NCBI RefSeq assembly: GCF_037996645.1
Contig: NZ_JBBMXV010000006.1
Coordinates: 62,001 to 126,000 of the forward strand
DNA from: Halalkalicoccus tibetensis
GTDB lineage: Archaea; Halobacteriota; Halobacteria; Halobacteriales; Halalkalicoccaceae
Direction of reading: 5' to 3'
DNA length: 64,000 bases
Shown here: in pieces, positions 18,773 to 26,881 of the stretch
Numbering within the stretch: position 1 is the stretch's first letter
Layout: every line of letters starts with the position of its first letter
Notes under the pieces: generated by a model
Databases searched by the model: none
What the model saw: the letters and a program-made list of their open reading frames with translations, nothing else
What the model was told of the DNA's origin: nothing
Translations under genes and position numbers: made by a program

Positions 18773-18818
18773 CCTTGTGCAACAGTCGCCTTTCATGGAC
18801 GGCCGATATTGCACAAGG
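18773..18818. repeat. CCTTGTGCAAC inverted-arm repeat, copy 5
   Basis: Left arm CCTTGTGCAAC (18773-18783), right arm ATTGCACAAGG (18808-18818), 24 bp between. It sits between the start of the split zinc protein and the end of the gene at 18841-19356, all on the minus strand. Confidence 0.75.
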
Positions 18819-18840
18819 CAAGAAAAGAGAGGCCGAGCGC

Positions 18841-19356
18841 TTACCGATCGAGCATCCTGATCCGGCCGTGGACGTGCCCCGAGCCCTGCCGACAGATCAC
18901 CGCTTCGCCGGGCTCGAAGGCCCGAAACTCCCCCTCGGCGTAGGTGTGCTCCTCCTCGCGTCTCGTCTCGCGGCTCGCCTCGACCATGCCACCGCCGAGC
19001 GGTGCCTGCTTGTGCTCGACGACTCCCGGACACCGGAACCATGGCCGTTCCCCGCCGAAATTACATTCGGTGTATTCGAGTCGAACTGGATAGTCGTACT
19101 CGCGCTGTTCATCCGCCTGGTGATCGGTGACGGTAAACTGCAACCGAAGGAACTGGCCGCGAGCACGTTCACCCCCCGCGTCCCCCGTCACTTCCCATCT
19201 AATATCCCCGCTTTCCTCGCCGTCGCGGAACCACCGATAGGACCCGCGAGATCCCGGCGTAAGCGTGTACGTGAACTCATTGACATCGATTGCCTTTGAT
19301 TCCTCAATCGTCGGCGTCGTTGCGTAGTCGTCGCGCCCCGATCCAAGCCCACCCAT
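18841..19356 (-). CDS. Phage/plasmid-type protein starting MGGLGSGR
   Basis: A 171-aa protein starting MGGLGSGRDDYATTPTIEESKAIDVNEFTYTLTPGSRGSYRWFRDGEE. It resembles a family known mainly from bacterial mobile elements (MGGxGSGR, TVEEC/ESKAxDV, PG..G...W.RDGE, then YTECNFGGERPWFRCPG). The family's FGG-RPWF-CPG motif is present at about residue 112. Role unknown. It follows the terminase-like gene with a TAATG overlap, so the two form one operon. Confidence 0.7.
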   Translation of the reverse strand: MGGLGSGRDDYATTPTIEESKAIDVNEFTYTLTPGSRGSYRWFRDGEESGDIRWEVTGDAGGERARGQFLRLQFTVTDHQADEQREYDYPVRLEYTECNFGGERPWFRCPGVVEHKQAPLGGGMVEASRETRREEEHTYAEGEFRAFEPGEAVICRQGSGHVHGRIRMLDR

Positions 19357-19637
19357 TAGAACAGGTTTTCCAGTGGGTCGTCGGAACCGGGACCGTATTT
19401 CGACGGCTCCCCGCCGATCTCTCGTTGGGCCGTGCCGGTCGTCGCTGCTTTCGCTTTCGAGAGTCCCGCCCGATCAAGGATCGCTTCGGCGGCTCGCAGT
19501 TGAATCCGTTCGTCCTCTGCATCCAGTAGCTCGCGGATCGTTGTGGCCGCCTCGGGAACCGCCGCTTGGAGTTCGGTGCGGGCGTCGTCGATTGGGGGTG
19601 TTGGGGCGTCCTCGTTGTCGGTGTCGGCGCTTGCCAT
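19356..19637 (-). CDS. Terminase small subunit-like protein
   Basis: A 93-aa protein (MASADTDNEDAPTPPIDDARTELQAAVPEAATTIRELLDAEDERIQLRAAEAILDRAGLSKAKA...). The helix IRELLDAEDERIQLRAAEAILDRAGL is typical of phage terminase small subunits, where an Ala-rich helix-turn-helix is followed by ILDRAG(L/Y). No large subunit is nearby, so it is either a remnant or serves another DNA-binding role. ATG at 19637 excludes an unlikely 21-residue extension. The stop overlaps the next start as TAATG. Confidence 0.6.
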   Translation of the reverse strand: MASADTDNEDAPTPPIDDARTELQAAVPEAATTIRELLDAEDERIQLRAAEAILDRAGLSKAKAATTGTAQREIGGEPSKYGPGSDDPLENLF

Positions 19638-19932
19638 ACAGAGAAATCGGCGCGCTTTTCCATAAATCATTAGGGAAACTGGTGTGTTTTCATGTCCCAC
19701 ACCCTCCGTAGAGATGGCTTGTATCGGCGACAGAAGGGCATCTCACGACGTGCATGGGGTTGTTCTCCATATAGGTGATTGTTTGCTTCGAGAAGTACTG
19801 TTCAGGAGTGTTCGGCTCTTTCTGGTGGTCCCATCAACCCAAAGTGATCTTGTTATCTGTATCGATAGACCACGGTATCCCATCAAATCCCACATTGTGG
19901 TTTTATGGTGGATGTAGAACTTTCGTTTAACT

Positions 19933-20082
19933 ATGAGTGAAATTGTAACAGTTAAAATTGATGAACGAGGTCGTCTTGTTGTATCTAAAGCAACTCGCGA
20001 AGCGCTTAATATCTATGGAGAGTCAGCAATCGTCCGTCTCGAAATCGAAGTTCGGGAACGAAACCAAGATGAGGATAATTGA
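19933..20082 (+). CDS. 49-aa AbrB/MazE-like protein
   Basis: A short gene encoding MSEIVTVKIDERGRLVVSKATREALNIYGESAIVRLEIEVRERNQDEDN. The pattern VKIDERGRLVVSKATREALNI is the swapped-hairpin AbrB fold found in antitoxins and small regulators. AT-rich like its surroundings, unlike the GC-rich block that ends about 300 bp upstream. No toxin gene follows, so it may be a solitary regulator. Confidence 0.75.
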   Translation: MSEIVTVKIDERGRLVVSKATREALNIYGESAIVRLEIEVRERNQDEDN

Positions 20083-20181
20083 ATAGAACTACTCTACGAC
20101 CGAGGACTATTTAATCAGATTTGACCGAAATTAGATCGTGGTGGTGAAACGCAATCAGGAGTTTTTCAGCAGTTTCCATGT

Positions 20182-20233
20182 GTGAACTACCCTACCCTCA
20201 ACGACCGCCGAAGGCGCGAGTAGGGTAGTTCAC
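20182..20233. repeat. Large hairpin with perfect 14-bp stem
   Basis: GTGAACTACCCTAC (20182-20195) and GTAGGGTAGTTCAC (20220-20233) are perfect reverse complements. The 24-nt loop holds a second small hairpin (CGCC-gaa-GGCG). It lies 47 bp beyond the 3' end of the dehydrogenase gene and 100 bp after the AbrB-like gene. Either a bidirectional terminator or a stranded end structure of an IS200/IS605-type element. Confidence 0.55.
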
Positions 20234-20280
20234 TGCTTGCTATCGATGATATGTGTCAATTTTTAGGAACAGGATTCAAA

Positions 20281-21348
20281 TCATGGTTCGACAAGGATTT
20301 TGACTTGATCACTTTCAGAATCGAGTAGGGGATCGAACCCTGATTGAATAATCTCGTCGAGATCGATCTGATCCGTCACCAGCGGACCGGGATCGAATCG
20401 CCCATCCGCGAGCATCTGAATCGTCGGCCGGAATTCGCGGGCCGACCGCGGGCCGCCTTCATAGCCGAGCGTGCCAGTAAGTGATCGCTCGCCCAGCACG
20501 ATATCGTTGAGCTGCATGTCAACCCCCTCCTCGAAAATACTCACAATCGTTACCCCTCCCTGATGTTTGGTGCTTTGGATAGCTTGTGCGACCGTCGTTG
20601 CTATCCCCGCTGCCTCGAATGCAACATCAACGCCGCCGTTCGTCGCTGCGGACGTCGTCTCGACTGGATCTCTCTCCATCGGATCGATCGTCATCGTTGC
20701 CCCACTTTCGGCCGCCCGGTCCCGACGTGCATCACGCGGTTCGGAGGCGATGATGTCCGTCGCCCCCGCTGCTCGTGCTGCTTGAATCACGCCGAGGCCG
20801 ATTGGGCCACTACCGAACACCGCCACCGAATCACCCGCCTGAATCCCTGATCCGCGGACTGCGTGGAGGGCGACCGTTAACGGTTCGACTAATGCGCCGT
20901 GTTCTACCGACACGTCCTCCGGCAGCGGAATCGCTTGCACCGCATTGACGACGACTGATTCGGCAAACCCTCCGCCGCCACCGGAAAGGCCGATGAATCC
21001 GCCCGATTCGCATAGGTGGTACTTGCCTGCCGTACAGTACCGACAGTCTCCACACCACACAACCGGATTGACGGCGACGGGCTGTCCCTCCGTCATCTCA
21101 GCCTTGTCACCAACTTCACTAATGGTGCCAGCGAACTCGTGGCCCATCGTTACCGGGGCGACATCGCCAGTAACTGGATGTGGGTCGTCGCTCGGGATGA
21201 AAATCGGTCCAGCGGCGTATTCGTGGAGATCGGAGCCACAGATTCCACCGGCGCTGATATCAACACGGACCTCGTTTGGGCCGACATCGCCAGGAGTGAT
21301 GTCTTCGACTCGAATGTCTTGTTGCCCATGATAGGTTGCTGCGCGCAT
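20281..21348 (-). CDS. Zinc-dependent medium-chain dehydrogenase (2,3-butanediol / sorbitol type)
   Basis: A 355-aa MDR-family dehydrogenase. It has the catalytic zinc motif ICGSDLHEY, the GHEFAGTISEVG box, and the structural zinc Cys cluster CGDCRYCTAGKYHLC (about residues 97-111). The Rossmann NAD(P)-binding motif is VFGSGPIGLGVIQAARAAGA. Family members oxidise secondary alcohols or polyols such as 2,3-butanediol or threonine. The GSDLHEY and PVVWCGDC variants favour the butanediol/glucitol branch; substrate is not certain. It stands alone, with an AT-rich promoter region upstream (21360-21480). Confidence 0.88.
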   Translation of the reverse strand: MRAATYHGQQDIRVEDITPGDVGPNEVRVDISAGGICGSDLHEYAAGPIFIPSDDPHPVTGDVAPVTMGHEFAGTISEVGDKAEMTEGQPVAVNPVVWCGDCRYCTAGKYHLCESGGFIGLSGGGGGFAESVVVNAVQAIPLPEDVSVEHGALVEPLTVALHAVRGSGIQAGDSVAVFGSGPIGLGVIQAARAAGATDIIASEPRDARRDRAAESGATMTIDPMERDPVETTSAATNGGVDVAFEAAGIATTVAQAIQSTKHQGGVTIVSIFEEGVDMQLNDIVLGERSLTGTLGYEGGPRSAREFRPTIQMLADGRFDPGPLVTDQIDLDEIIQSGFDPLLDSESDQVKILVEP

Positions 21349-21485
21349 ATTGTGTGAGATTCACCTGCACTCGTATAGTCTTTTGGCATCATTGGAACGT
21401 GTCAATTTTTATAAAAATAAAAATTCCAGTTTTCTATGGATAGTTTTATGAGAATTGCTGTGAAATGACTATACTATATCAAACC

Positions 21486-21766
21486 ATGACAAAAATACGA
21501 AGTATATTAGGAATTATCCTCATCCTGGAATGGTCAGTATTGCTGGCTGTGGCGCGACCGGCGGTGGAAGCGGCAACCCAGTTGATAATCCAGACGACAC
21601 CTCGAATAGTGCGACGAATACATCGACAGTGAATACGACAGCAGCACAGAACAGTTCACAGAACTCACAGAGTACCAATGGAGAATCCACGACCGCGGGC
21701 ACCACTGATACGTCAGCATCAACTCCCTCGTCGAGCCGGGCGAGGTACTCCGGGTGCGGCACCTGA
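21486..21766 (+). pseudogene. Lipoprotein gene, frameshifted and truncated
   Basis: ATG at 21486 begins MTKIRSILGIILIL; after a one-base shift near 21528 the other frame continues VSIAGCGATGGGSGN with a lipobox (IAGC), then a Thr/Asn/Ser-rich linker. The two frames together make a normal signal peptide and lipobox. The frame ends at 21766 in GC-rich DNA next to the CRISPR array, so the functional domain is missing. Probably cut during array or element rearrangement. Confidence 0.6.
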
Positions 21767-21798
21767 TAGGCGTCCCGGTAGTCGAGCTCGCCCGCGAC

Positions 21799-22018
21799 GG
21801 TACGTCTGAAACCGTTATGATGTAGTTCATTTTCCCGGAAGAGTAGCAAGACTCGCCTTCAACCCCACAAGGGTACGTCTGAAACTGAGGAGTGTCCGAC
21901 GCCTGGGGGTGATGAAGTGTCCTTCAACCCCCCAAGGGTACGTCTGAAACCTTCGGACTGACATCCCGCTGAACATCGGACTCCCCTCCCTTCAACCCCC
22001 CAAGGGTACGTCTGAAAC
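21799..22018 (-). CRISPR. Orphan CRISPR array: three full repeats and one truncated repeat
   Basis: Full 30-bp repeats lie at 21856-21885, 21921-21950 and 21989-22018; the first differs from the other two at one base. A 14-bp half repeat (GGTACGTCTGAAAC) lies at 21799-21812. Spacers are 43, 35 and 38 bp and unrelated. In minus orientation the repeat begins GTTTCAGACG and ends GGTTGAAGG, the known haloarchaeal type I-B repeat type. The truncated repeat is then the leader-distal end, and the leader would lie at about 22019-22200, which is AT-rich. No cas genes are in the window. Spacers match nothing else I can see here. Confidence 0.88.
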
Positions 22019-22251
22019 TATTTCTCTACTACGGGTATGGTTAGATAATAATACACATAAGCATTTCCCTTCTAGAAATCACCTCTTGATAGAACATATT
22101 CTTCTTTAGCCAAATCTCAACCAGTCTTTTTCTCTAATCGGAGTGATTCTCTTCCAGGAATTCGTCCCACCTCGATCGTGAGTATTTCATCTCGCACACG
22201 GGGTGGGTGAGTGAGATGAGAATCGTGTAGATCGTAACCATTGCACTAATT

Positions 22252-22287
22252 GAATAGATGACTATTCGAACTATTCATACTATTTGA
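22252..22287. repeat. Iteron cluster A upstream of parA (9-bp period)
   Basis: One GAATAGATG unit is followed by three inverted units ACTATTCGA, ACTATTCAT and ACTATTTGA, all in 9-bp register. The first two form a palindrome GAATAG-atga-CTATTC. It lies 50-86 bp before the parA ATG and is a candidate ParA/partner binding or centromere site. Confidence 0.65.
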
Positions 22288-22337
22288 ACTCTGTATGCTC
22301 TATCTATAAGTGGCTCCTTCTACAAAGCCTGAATACT

Positions 22338-23267
22338 ATGGCTAGCAAGAATAGCCAAAATAGCGTGAATAGCCCAAATAGCCCATATCAATCAGCGGAC
22401 GTAGATAGTGCGCCGCGTGCTGTTTCAGTTAGCATGCTAAAGGGGGGTGTTGGGAAATCAACTATCGCAGTCAATGTTACTCGTCAATTGGCTGTACACG
22501 GTCATAATACTCTTCTCATCGACCTTGATCCGAACGGACATGCGTCGGTCGGGCTTGGATTCAGCGATCAGTACCACGACACAAGCAAGGATATTGGTGA
22601 TGTGTTCTTCGATGATGCGGACCCATCCTCCGTGATCTATGATACTGACTATGAATTCGATCTTCTCCCCTCTAATGAGGAACTTGAGCAGATCGAAAGA
22701 GAAATCGTCATTGGAGATGTGTTCCAGCCGTCTGCACTCTTGAAGCGGGAAGTGGTCACACCGTTGCTGGAGGACGAGTATGACTATATCGTCACTGACT
22801 CTCCAGCATATCGATCTCGACTTACTGATAATGCACTTGTAGCGACAACGAACCTTCTCCTCCCTCTTGCGCCAGGCAATGAAGCGATATCCGGGCTTGA
22901 ACGCACGATCGAGCGCCAAATTGCGCCACTACGCAAACATCTTGATGTTGATGTACTTGCCCTTGTTCCGAATATGCTGAGTGGCCGGATCGATCAACAG
23001 ACCCAGGACAGACAGCTCCTTGAGCGATTGAACTCCCACGACAACCTGCAAGATCGTATCCCGAATTTCGCTCGAATTACTGACTGGGAGGCTATTGATT
23101 CAGGTGAGCAAAAGCCCGTTCCAGGGATTCGAGGTCGAACGAGCATTACGAAAGCATACGGTGAGAACAAACCGCTCTTGGATTACGATCCGGAGTGTGA
23201 CCAGCTTGCCTGCTTCAAAGAGCTTGCTCATATCGTCGAAACGGGGAGAGTGATTCGCCATGACTGA
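22338..23267 (+). CDS. parA: ParA-family partition ATPase
   Basis: A 309-aa deviant Walker ATPase. The P-loop is SMLKGGVGKSTIAVN with the signature lysine (KGGVGKST, about residues 34-41), then LLIDLDPNGHAS and DYIVTDSPA (Walker B region). ParA proteins move plasmids or replicons to daughter cells using ATP-dependent DNA binding. ATG at 22338 is chosen over an upstream frame start because the first residues MASKNSQNSVNSPNSP are encoded by the iteron-like repeats of cluster B. It overlaps the next gene by 8 nt. Partition function is by family and context. Confidence 0.9.
   Translation: MASKNSQNSVNSPNSPYQSADVDSAPRAVSVSMLKGGVGKSTIAVNVTRQLAVHGHNTLLIDLDPNGHASVGLGFSDQYHDTSKDIGDVFFDDADPSSVIYDTDYEFDLLPSNEELEQIEREIVIGDVFQPSALLKREVVTPLLEDEYDYIVTDSPAYRSRLTDNALVATTNLLLPLAPGNEAISGLERTIERQIAPLRKHLDVDVLALVPNMLSGRIDQQTQDRQLLERLNSHDNLQDRIPNFARITDWEAIDSGEQKPVPGIRGRTSITKAYGENKPLLDYDPECDQLACFKELAHIVETGRVIRHD
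22349..22384 (+). repeat. Iteron cluster B inside the parA 5' end
   Basis: Four tandem 9-bp units (GAATAGCCA, AAATAGCGT, GAATAGCCC, AAATAGCCC) encode the N-terminal NSQ-NSV-NSP-NSP repeat of ParA. Same register and core (RAATAG) as the clusters upstream of parA and downstream of its partner gene. Confidence 0.75.
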
Positions 23268-23658
23268 TAGCGATCCGTTTGCCGATCTTGGAGACACGCT
23301 GGAAGATTCCGATGAAGAATCTGTATCAGCTGAATCATCTACTGCTGAGTCTCAATCATCCACATCGGATTCTAATCAAACAAATGACTCACTGACGGAT
23401 ACTGCTTTCTCGTACGAAGCTGCTCAACAGCGTCCGTTCTATGCACGAGCTTCAACGATTGATGACTTCGATTCCTGGCTCAATTACGAGCTGGAGAGAG
23501 AACTCAATGATCGTGGCTATCAGAACATTGTTGTCCGTGAGATGACGGACGCACTTCTTCGCACTGTCGTTGAAGAGGATCTCGTTGAGGATGTCGCCCA
23601 GCGATTTGAGTCTGCACGAAACAACGCTACTAATACAGGTTCTGAACAGTTTGAATAG
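23260..23658 (+). CDS. ParA-partner protein (candidate centromere binder)
   Basis: A 132-aa acidic protein directly downstream of, and overlapping, parA (ATG at 23260, parA stop at 23265-23267). N-terminal 45 residues are a disordered Asp/Ser-rich tail starting MTDSDPFADLGDTL; the C-terminal part (QQRPFYARASTIDDFDSWLNYELERELNDRGYQNIVVREMTDALLRTVVEEDL) is helical. Small proteins in this position partner haloarchaeal ParA and are expected to bind the centromere DNA; no ParB motif is visible. Its TAG lies within the first unit of iteron cluster C. Confidence 0.75.
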   Translation: MTDSDPFADLGDTLEDSDEESVSAESSTAESQSSTSDSNQTNDSLTDTAFSYEAAQQRPFYARASTIDDFDSWLNYELERELNDRGYQNIVVREMTDALLRTVVEEDLVEDVAQRFESARNNATNTGSEQFE

Positions 23659-23706
23659 TGTAAATAGCCCAAATAGATTGAATAGATTAAATAGCTCAAC
23701 TATATT
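23653..23706 (+). repeat. Iteron cluster C downstream of the par operon
   Basis: Five direct 9-bp units (GAATAGTGT, AAATAGCCC, AAATAGATT, GAATAGATT, AAATAGCTC) and one degenerate unit (AACTATATT) follow without gaps. The first unit contains the stop codon of the ParA partner gene. Same core as clusters A and B. Confidence 0.78.
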
Positions 23707-23921
23707 GGAAGCCAGTAAGTTGTCTTTAGGAGCCGGTGGCCAAGTCTGACAGTAGGATCCTTCCACAGGAATGAAGAATATCAATATACTTGCAAGATAA
23801 TTTGCGACGAAGTTGGGCGACTGAACCAGAGAGATCTGGTGACAGACGGCAGACTCCTGCTATCGGTCCTGATATCTATAGCCGTAACCCTCTATAGTAC
23901 CAAGCTGTATTACTCAACGTA

Positions 23922-24227
23922 ATGAATGAGGGGGAGCAACCAGCAGTTCGCTATCGGTTTAGTGATCCTGTTGGTGTACTTGCAGCATTTGATAGAGCGG
24001 GGATCGAACATTTGGAAGTGTCTGCAGAACGGACGATCGTCATCTACAGGCGCACGATTTTCGATTTCGAGGTTGATGATGGCCAGTTAGAAGACGCTCA
24101 AACGATTACAGTGGAGGTGTTCGATATCTCACCTGACCTGGATGCCACGACCGACTCAGTCCCGCTTATCGAGACCCTGGTTGAGGAGCTTGCAACCACC
24201 GCGAGCGTCGACTGGGAACGCCGATGA
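23922..24227 (+). CDS. Small acidic protein, unknown function
   Basis: A 101-aa protein (MNEGEQPAVRYRFSDPVGVLAAFDRAGIEHLEVSAERTIVIYRRTIFDFEVDDGQ...). Several alternating hydrophobic strands and one helix suggest a compact alpha/beta fold. Codon use fits a real gene. It converges with the SMC-related gene 29 bp downstream. Haloarchaea-specific hypothetical as far as I can tell. Confidence 0.6.
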   Translation: MNEGEQPAVRYRFSDPVGVLAAFDRAGIEHLEVSAERTIVIYRRTIFDFEVDDGQLEDAQTITVEVFDISPDLDATTDSVPLIETLVEELATTASVDWERR

Positions 24228-24255
24228 CCACACAACCTCCCTTCCACCGTAGCCG

Positions 24256-26172
24256 CTAGATTTCTGCGATCCGCTGGTAATCATCGTCGAGGGCGCTTGC
24301 GTCCTCAGGTAGCAGTGCAACGACGATATAGGAGGCGTACTCCTCGAGATACTCGACTAGCTGTGCAATGCGCTCGGAGTCGATAGCTTCCAGTGAATCC
24401 AGCAGGATGAACGGCATCTCTTCGTGAACGTCGTGGACGAGATAGCCCGCCAGTGCAAGTACTAATCCGGTTACTTCGCGCTCGCTCTCACTGAGGTGCT
24501 CGACCGAATCCTCGTAGGTCGTCCCGTCGTCTGTCTGGCGTGTCACGTGCAGCTCGAAGCTCGCATCATCAGTTCCTTCTGGATGACGGTATTCGAGCCA
24601 AATTCGCGCGAGATTCCCGTAATCGAGCAGCTCGACGACCGTCTCCATGTGCTCGTTGAACGCCTCGATCGCCTCGCGTTCAACCCGTTCGATGCGCGTT
24701 CGAAGCTCCTCAAGCTCTTCGTTGATCTCCTCACGGCGAGCCTTGAGCTGCCCGCGCTCCTCGAGTCGGGATTCGAGCTCCTCGATATCATCCTCGAGCG
24801 CATCGCGCTGACGTTCGAGTCGGTCCCGCTTGAGTTCGAGCTGGGTGACCTCTTTTTGCGCCGCCAGAAGCTCCTCATCGTCCTCGTCGGCTTCGACGGT
24901 CGACTCTAAGTTCTCGATCTCTTCGAGAAGTTCCTCTCGTTGTGCTTCGAGCTCAGTGATCCGATCAGTCCGATCGTCGAGTTCCGATTTGGTTGTTTCA
25001 AGCGCCTGTTCGAGTTCGGTCCGTTCGTCCCTCGTTGCGGCGTGGTCTTTGCGCTGAGCTTTGAGCTCCTCGAGTTCTCGGTTGAATTCGTTGCGTCGTT
25101 CGACTTTCTCTTGGCGAAGGTCTTGGAGACGCGAGACCGTCGATTCGATCTGATCGGTGTCGACTTCCGAGCCACACGTCCAGCAGGTGACCTCATTCGA
25201 CTGGTCTGCGACCAACTGATCAGTTACTGAGCCACCATCTGCTTCCGTTTGAGCCGCCTCTTCGTCGCCGAGAAGATCAGTGACCCCATCGTCGGTAATC
25301 TGCTCGTTGAACTGAATGACCGTCTGGAGTTGGGAGATGATCTCATCGAGTTCGCGTTTCCGACCCCGAATCTGTTCGATCTCGCTGGCTATATCATCGA
25401 GTTCATCCTCATCGATCGTCGGGAGCTCCTTAAGCTCCGCTTCGATGTCGGCGTGCTCGTCTTCAAGCGAAGAGACGCTCTCTCGTTCGGTCTCCAGGTC
25501 GTAGGTAACGTCCTCAAGCTGGGACTGTGTCTCTTGGAGCTCGTCGAGTTGATCCGAACCCGTACTTTCGGAGTCGGATTGCTGGGCTGTTTGGAGTGTT
25601 TCACGCGCGCCTTCGAGGTCGGCTTCGGCGTCCTCCAGCTGCTTTGTGACGCGTGCGTGCTCTTCTTCTAGCGAACCGTGTTCGCGCTCGGCTTCGGACA
25701 GTTCCGAGAGTTGGTCGTCGATGCTGCGCTTTTCGGCCTGGAACTGGCTGATTCGGGCCTCGATCGCATCGACATCGACCGGCCGGAGAATGAGTTCTCG
25801 GAGATCGTCATTACGGATGACGGCGCGTCGGGCCGGGTTGGATTCGAGCAAGAACGCAAATAGATCGGCCAGTTGTGAATCATCAAGATATGGGTCACCG
25901 GCGAACGCGACGCCACCGTTCGTACGCGTCAATTCGCGAGTATAGGTCTCCTCATCAAGCGTAATCGAAACCGAGCCGTGGTCGGCATCACCCTTGAGAG
26001 ATGCCCGGTCGCTCCCAAGAGCAGCCATCAGTGACCGAAGGAACGACGTTCGATTGGTCGCGTTTCGTCCCGCAAGGATCGTCACACCGGGAGTGAATTC
26101 GACTGAGGCAGCGTCGATCCCACCGATATTCTCGACCTCGACGTCAGCGGTCATATTGTGAAGCGAAGGCAT
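24256..26172 (-). CDS. Archaea-specific SMC-related ATPase (Sph/Rad50-like)
   Basis: A 638-aa coiled-coil ATPase. The N-terminal P-loop region is LAGRNATNRTSFLRSLMAALG, where Arg-Thr-Ser stands in place of the usual Gly-Lys-Ser/Thr; I believe this variant is usual in this haloarchaeal subfamily. Two long Glu/Arg/Leu-rich coiled coils flank a zinc-hook CWTCG near residue 330. The C-terminal part has the ABC signature LSESEREVTGLVLALAGYL and Walker B FILLDSLEAID. Such proteins relate to DNA repair, chromosome structure or cell shape. ATG 26172 or 26154 could be the start. The rdfA gene that often accompanies this family is not adjacent. Confidence 0.88.
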   Translation of the reverse strand: MPSLHNMTADVEVENIGGIDAASVEFTPGVTILAGRNATNRTSFLRSLMAALGSDRASLKGDADHGSVSITLDEETYTRELTRTNGGVAFAGDPYLDDSQLADLFAFLLESNPARRAVIRNDDLRELILRPVDVDAIEARISQFQAEKRSIDDQLSELSEAEREHGSLEEEHARVTKQLEDAEADLEGARETLQTAQQSDSESTGSDQLDELQETQSQLEDVTYDLETERESVSSLEDEHADIEAELKELPTIDEDELDDIASEIEQIRGRKRELDEIISQLQTVIQFNEQITDDGVTDLLGDEEAAQTEADGGSVTDQLVADQSNEVTCWTCGSEVDTDQIESTVSRLQDLRQEKVERRNEFNRELEELKAQRKDHAATRDERTELEQALETTKSELDDRTDRITELEAQREELLEEIENLESTVEADEDDEELLAAQKEVTQLELKRDRLERQRDALEDDIEELESRLEERGQLKARREEINEELEELRTRIERVEREAIEAFNEHMETVVELLDYGNLARIWLEYRHPEGTDDASFELHVTRQTDDGTTYEDSVEHLSESEREVTGLVLALAGYLVHDVHEEMPFILLDSLEAIDSERIAQLVEYLEEYASYIVVALLPEDASALDDDYQRIAEI

Positions 26173-26435
26173 CGTATAGTCCTTCTTTTGGGTAGTCTTC
26201 AATAAGCGTTCAGATGCCCGTTTTCTAGCGAATTCAACTGAACACCGTTTTGCTACGGAGAATTCCCTATTGATCGTGCTCCACAGCTACTGAAGACCTT
26301 TATTTAGAACCATTCCTAGTGCGACCCCTACTGGCAAGAGACTATGCACGTACACCGCTTTGCTCGCACCCGCTTGCTGGAATTTCGGATCTTCATTTCG
26401 AAACCCCTTCTAAAAACAGCGCCTATTCTATACCC

Positions 26436-26482
26436 CCTTGTGCAACAATATTATACTGACAGACGTTGATTGTTGCACAAGG
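26436..26482. repeat. CCTTGTGCAAC inverted-arm repeat, copy 6
   Basis: Perfect arms, extendable to 14 bp (CCTTGTGCAACAAT / ATTGTTGCACAAGG), enclose 19 bases. The right arm ends five bases before the ATG of the DUF6788 gene, so the repeat occupies that gene's promoter or leader. Confidence 0.82.
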
Positions 26483-26487
26483 TAAGA

Positions 26488-26838
26488 ATGTCTCCGACTG
26501 CACCCCCATCGCTTCCGAATTACCTCGCCGACGGACTTCCCAAACAGGACGACGAGACCCTGCGGGAAGTCCAAGAGTACGTCGACGAGCTGCTTGCCGT
26601 TCGCGAACAGCGTCGAAGCGAGCCAGTCACCGAAGACGAACTCCCCGGGGACGCCCAAGTCCTTGAAAACGAATCAGACGGTGCTGTGTATATTGAGTAC
26701 CGCACCTGCGGTGATGAGAGCTGCTCATGTATGAGCGGTGGTGCGAAGCATGGCCCCTACAAATATCGGGCCTACCGCGACGGAGACACTGTGCGGCGGG
26801 AGTATCTCGGTAAAGCATCCGGCAGTGATACGGACTGA
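26488..26838 (+). CDS. DUF6788-like protein
   Basis: A 116-aa protein. After an acidic helical N-terminus (DDETLREVQEYVDELLAVREQR) comes the DUF6788 core: GAVYIEYRTCGDESCSCMSGGAKHGPYKYRAYRDGDTVRREYLGKA. The Cys residues and HGPYKY-YR...LGK pattern are typical; the domain is common next to mobile elements and its function is unknown. ATG at 26488 is used because codons upstream lie inside the inverted-arm repeat. Confidence 0.8.
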   Translation: MSPTAPPSLPNYLADGLPKQDDETLREVQEYVDELLAVREQRRSEPVTEDELPGDAQVLENESDGAVYIEYRTCGDESCSCMSGGAKHGPYKYRAYRDGDTVRREYLGKASGSDTD

Positions 26839-26881
26839 TTCAATTGTCTCCAATTGCTAGGTTGAAATTGTCCACTGGAAG

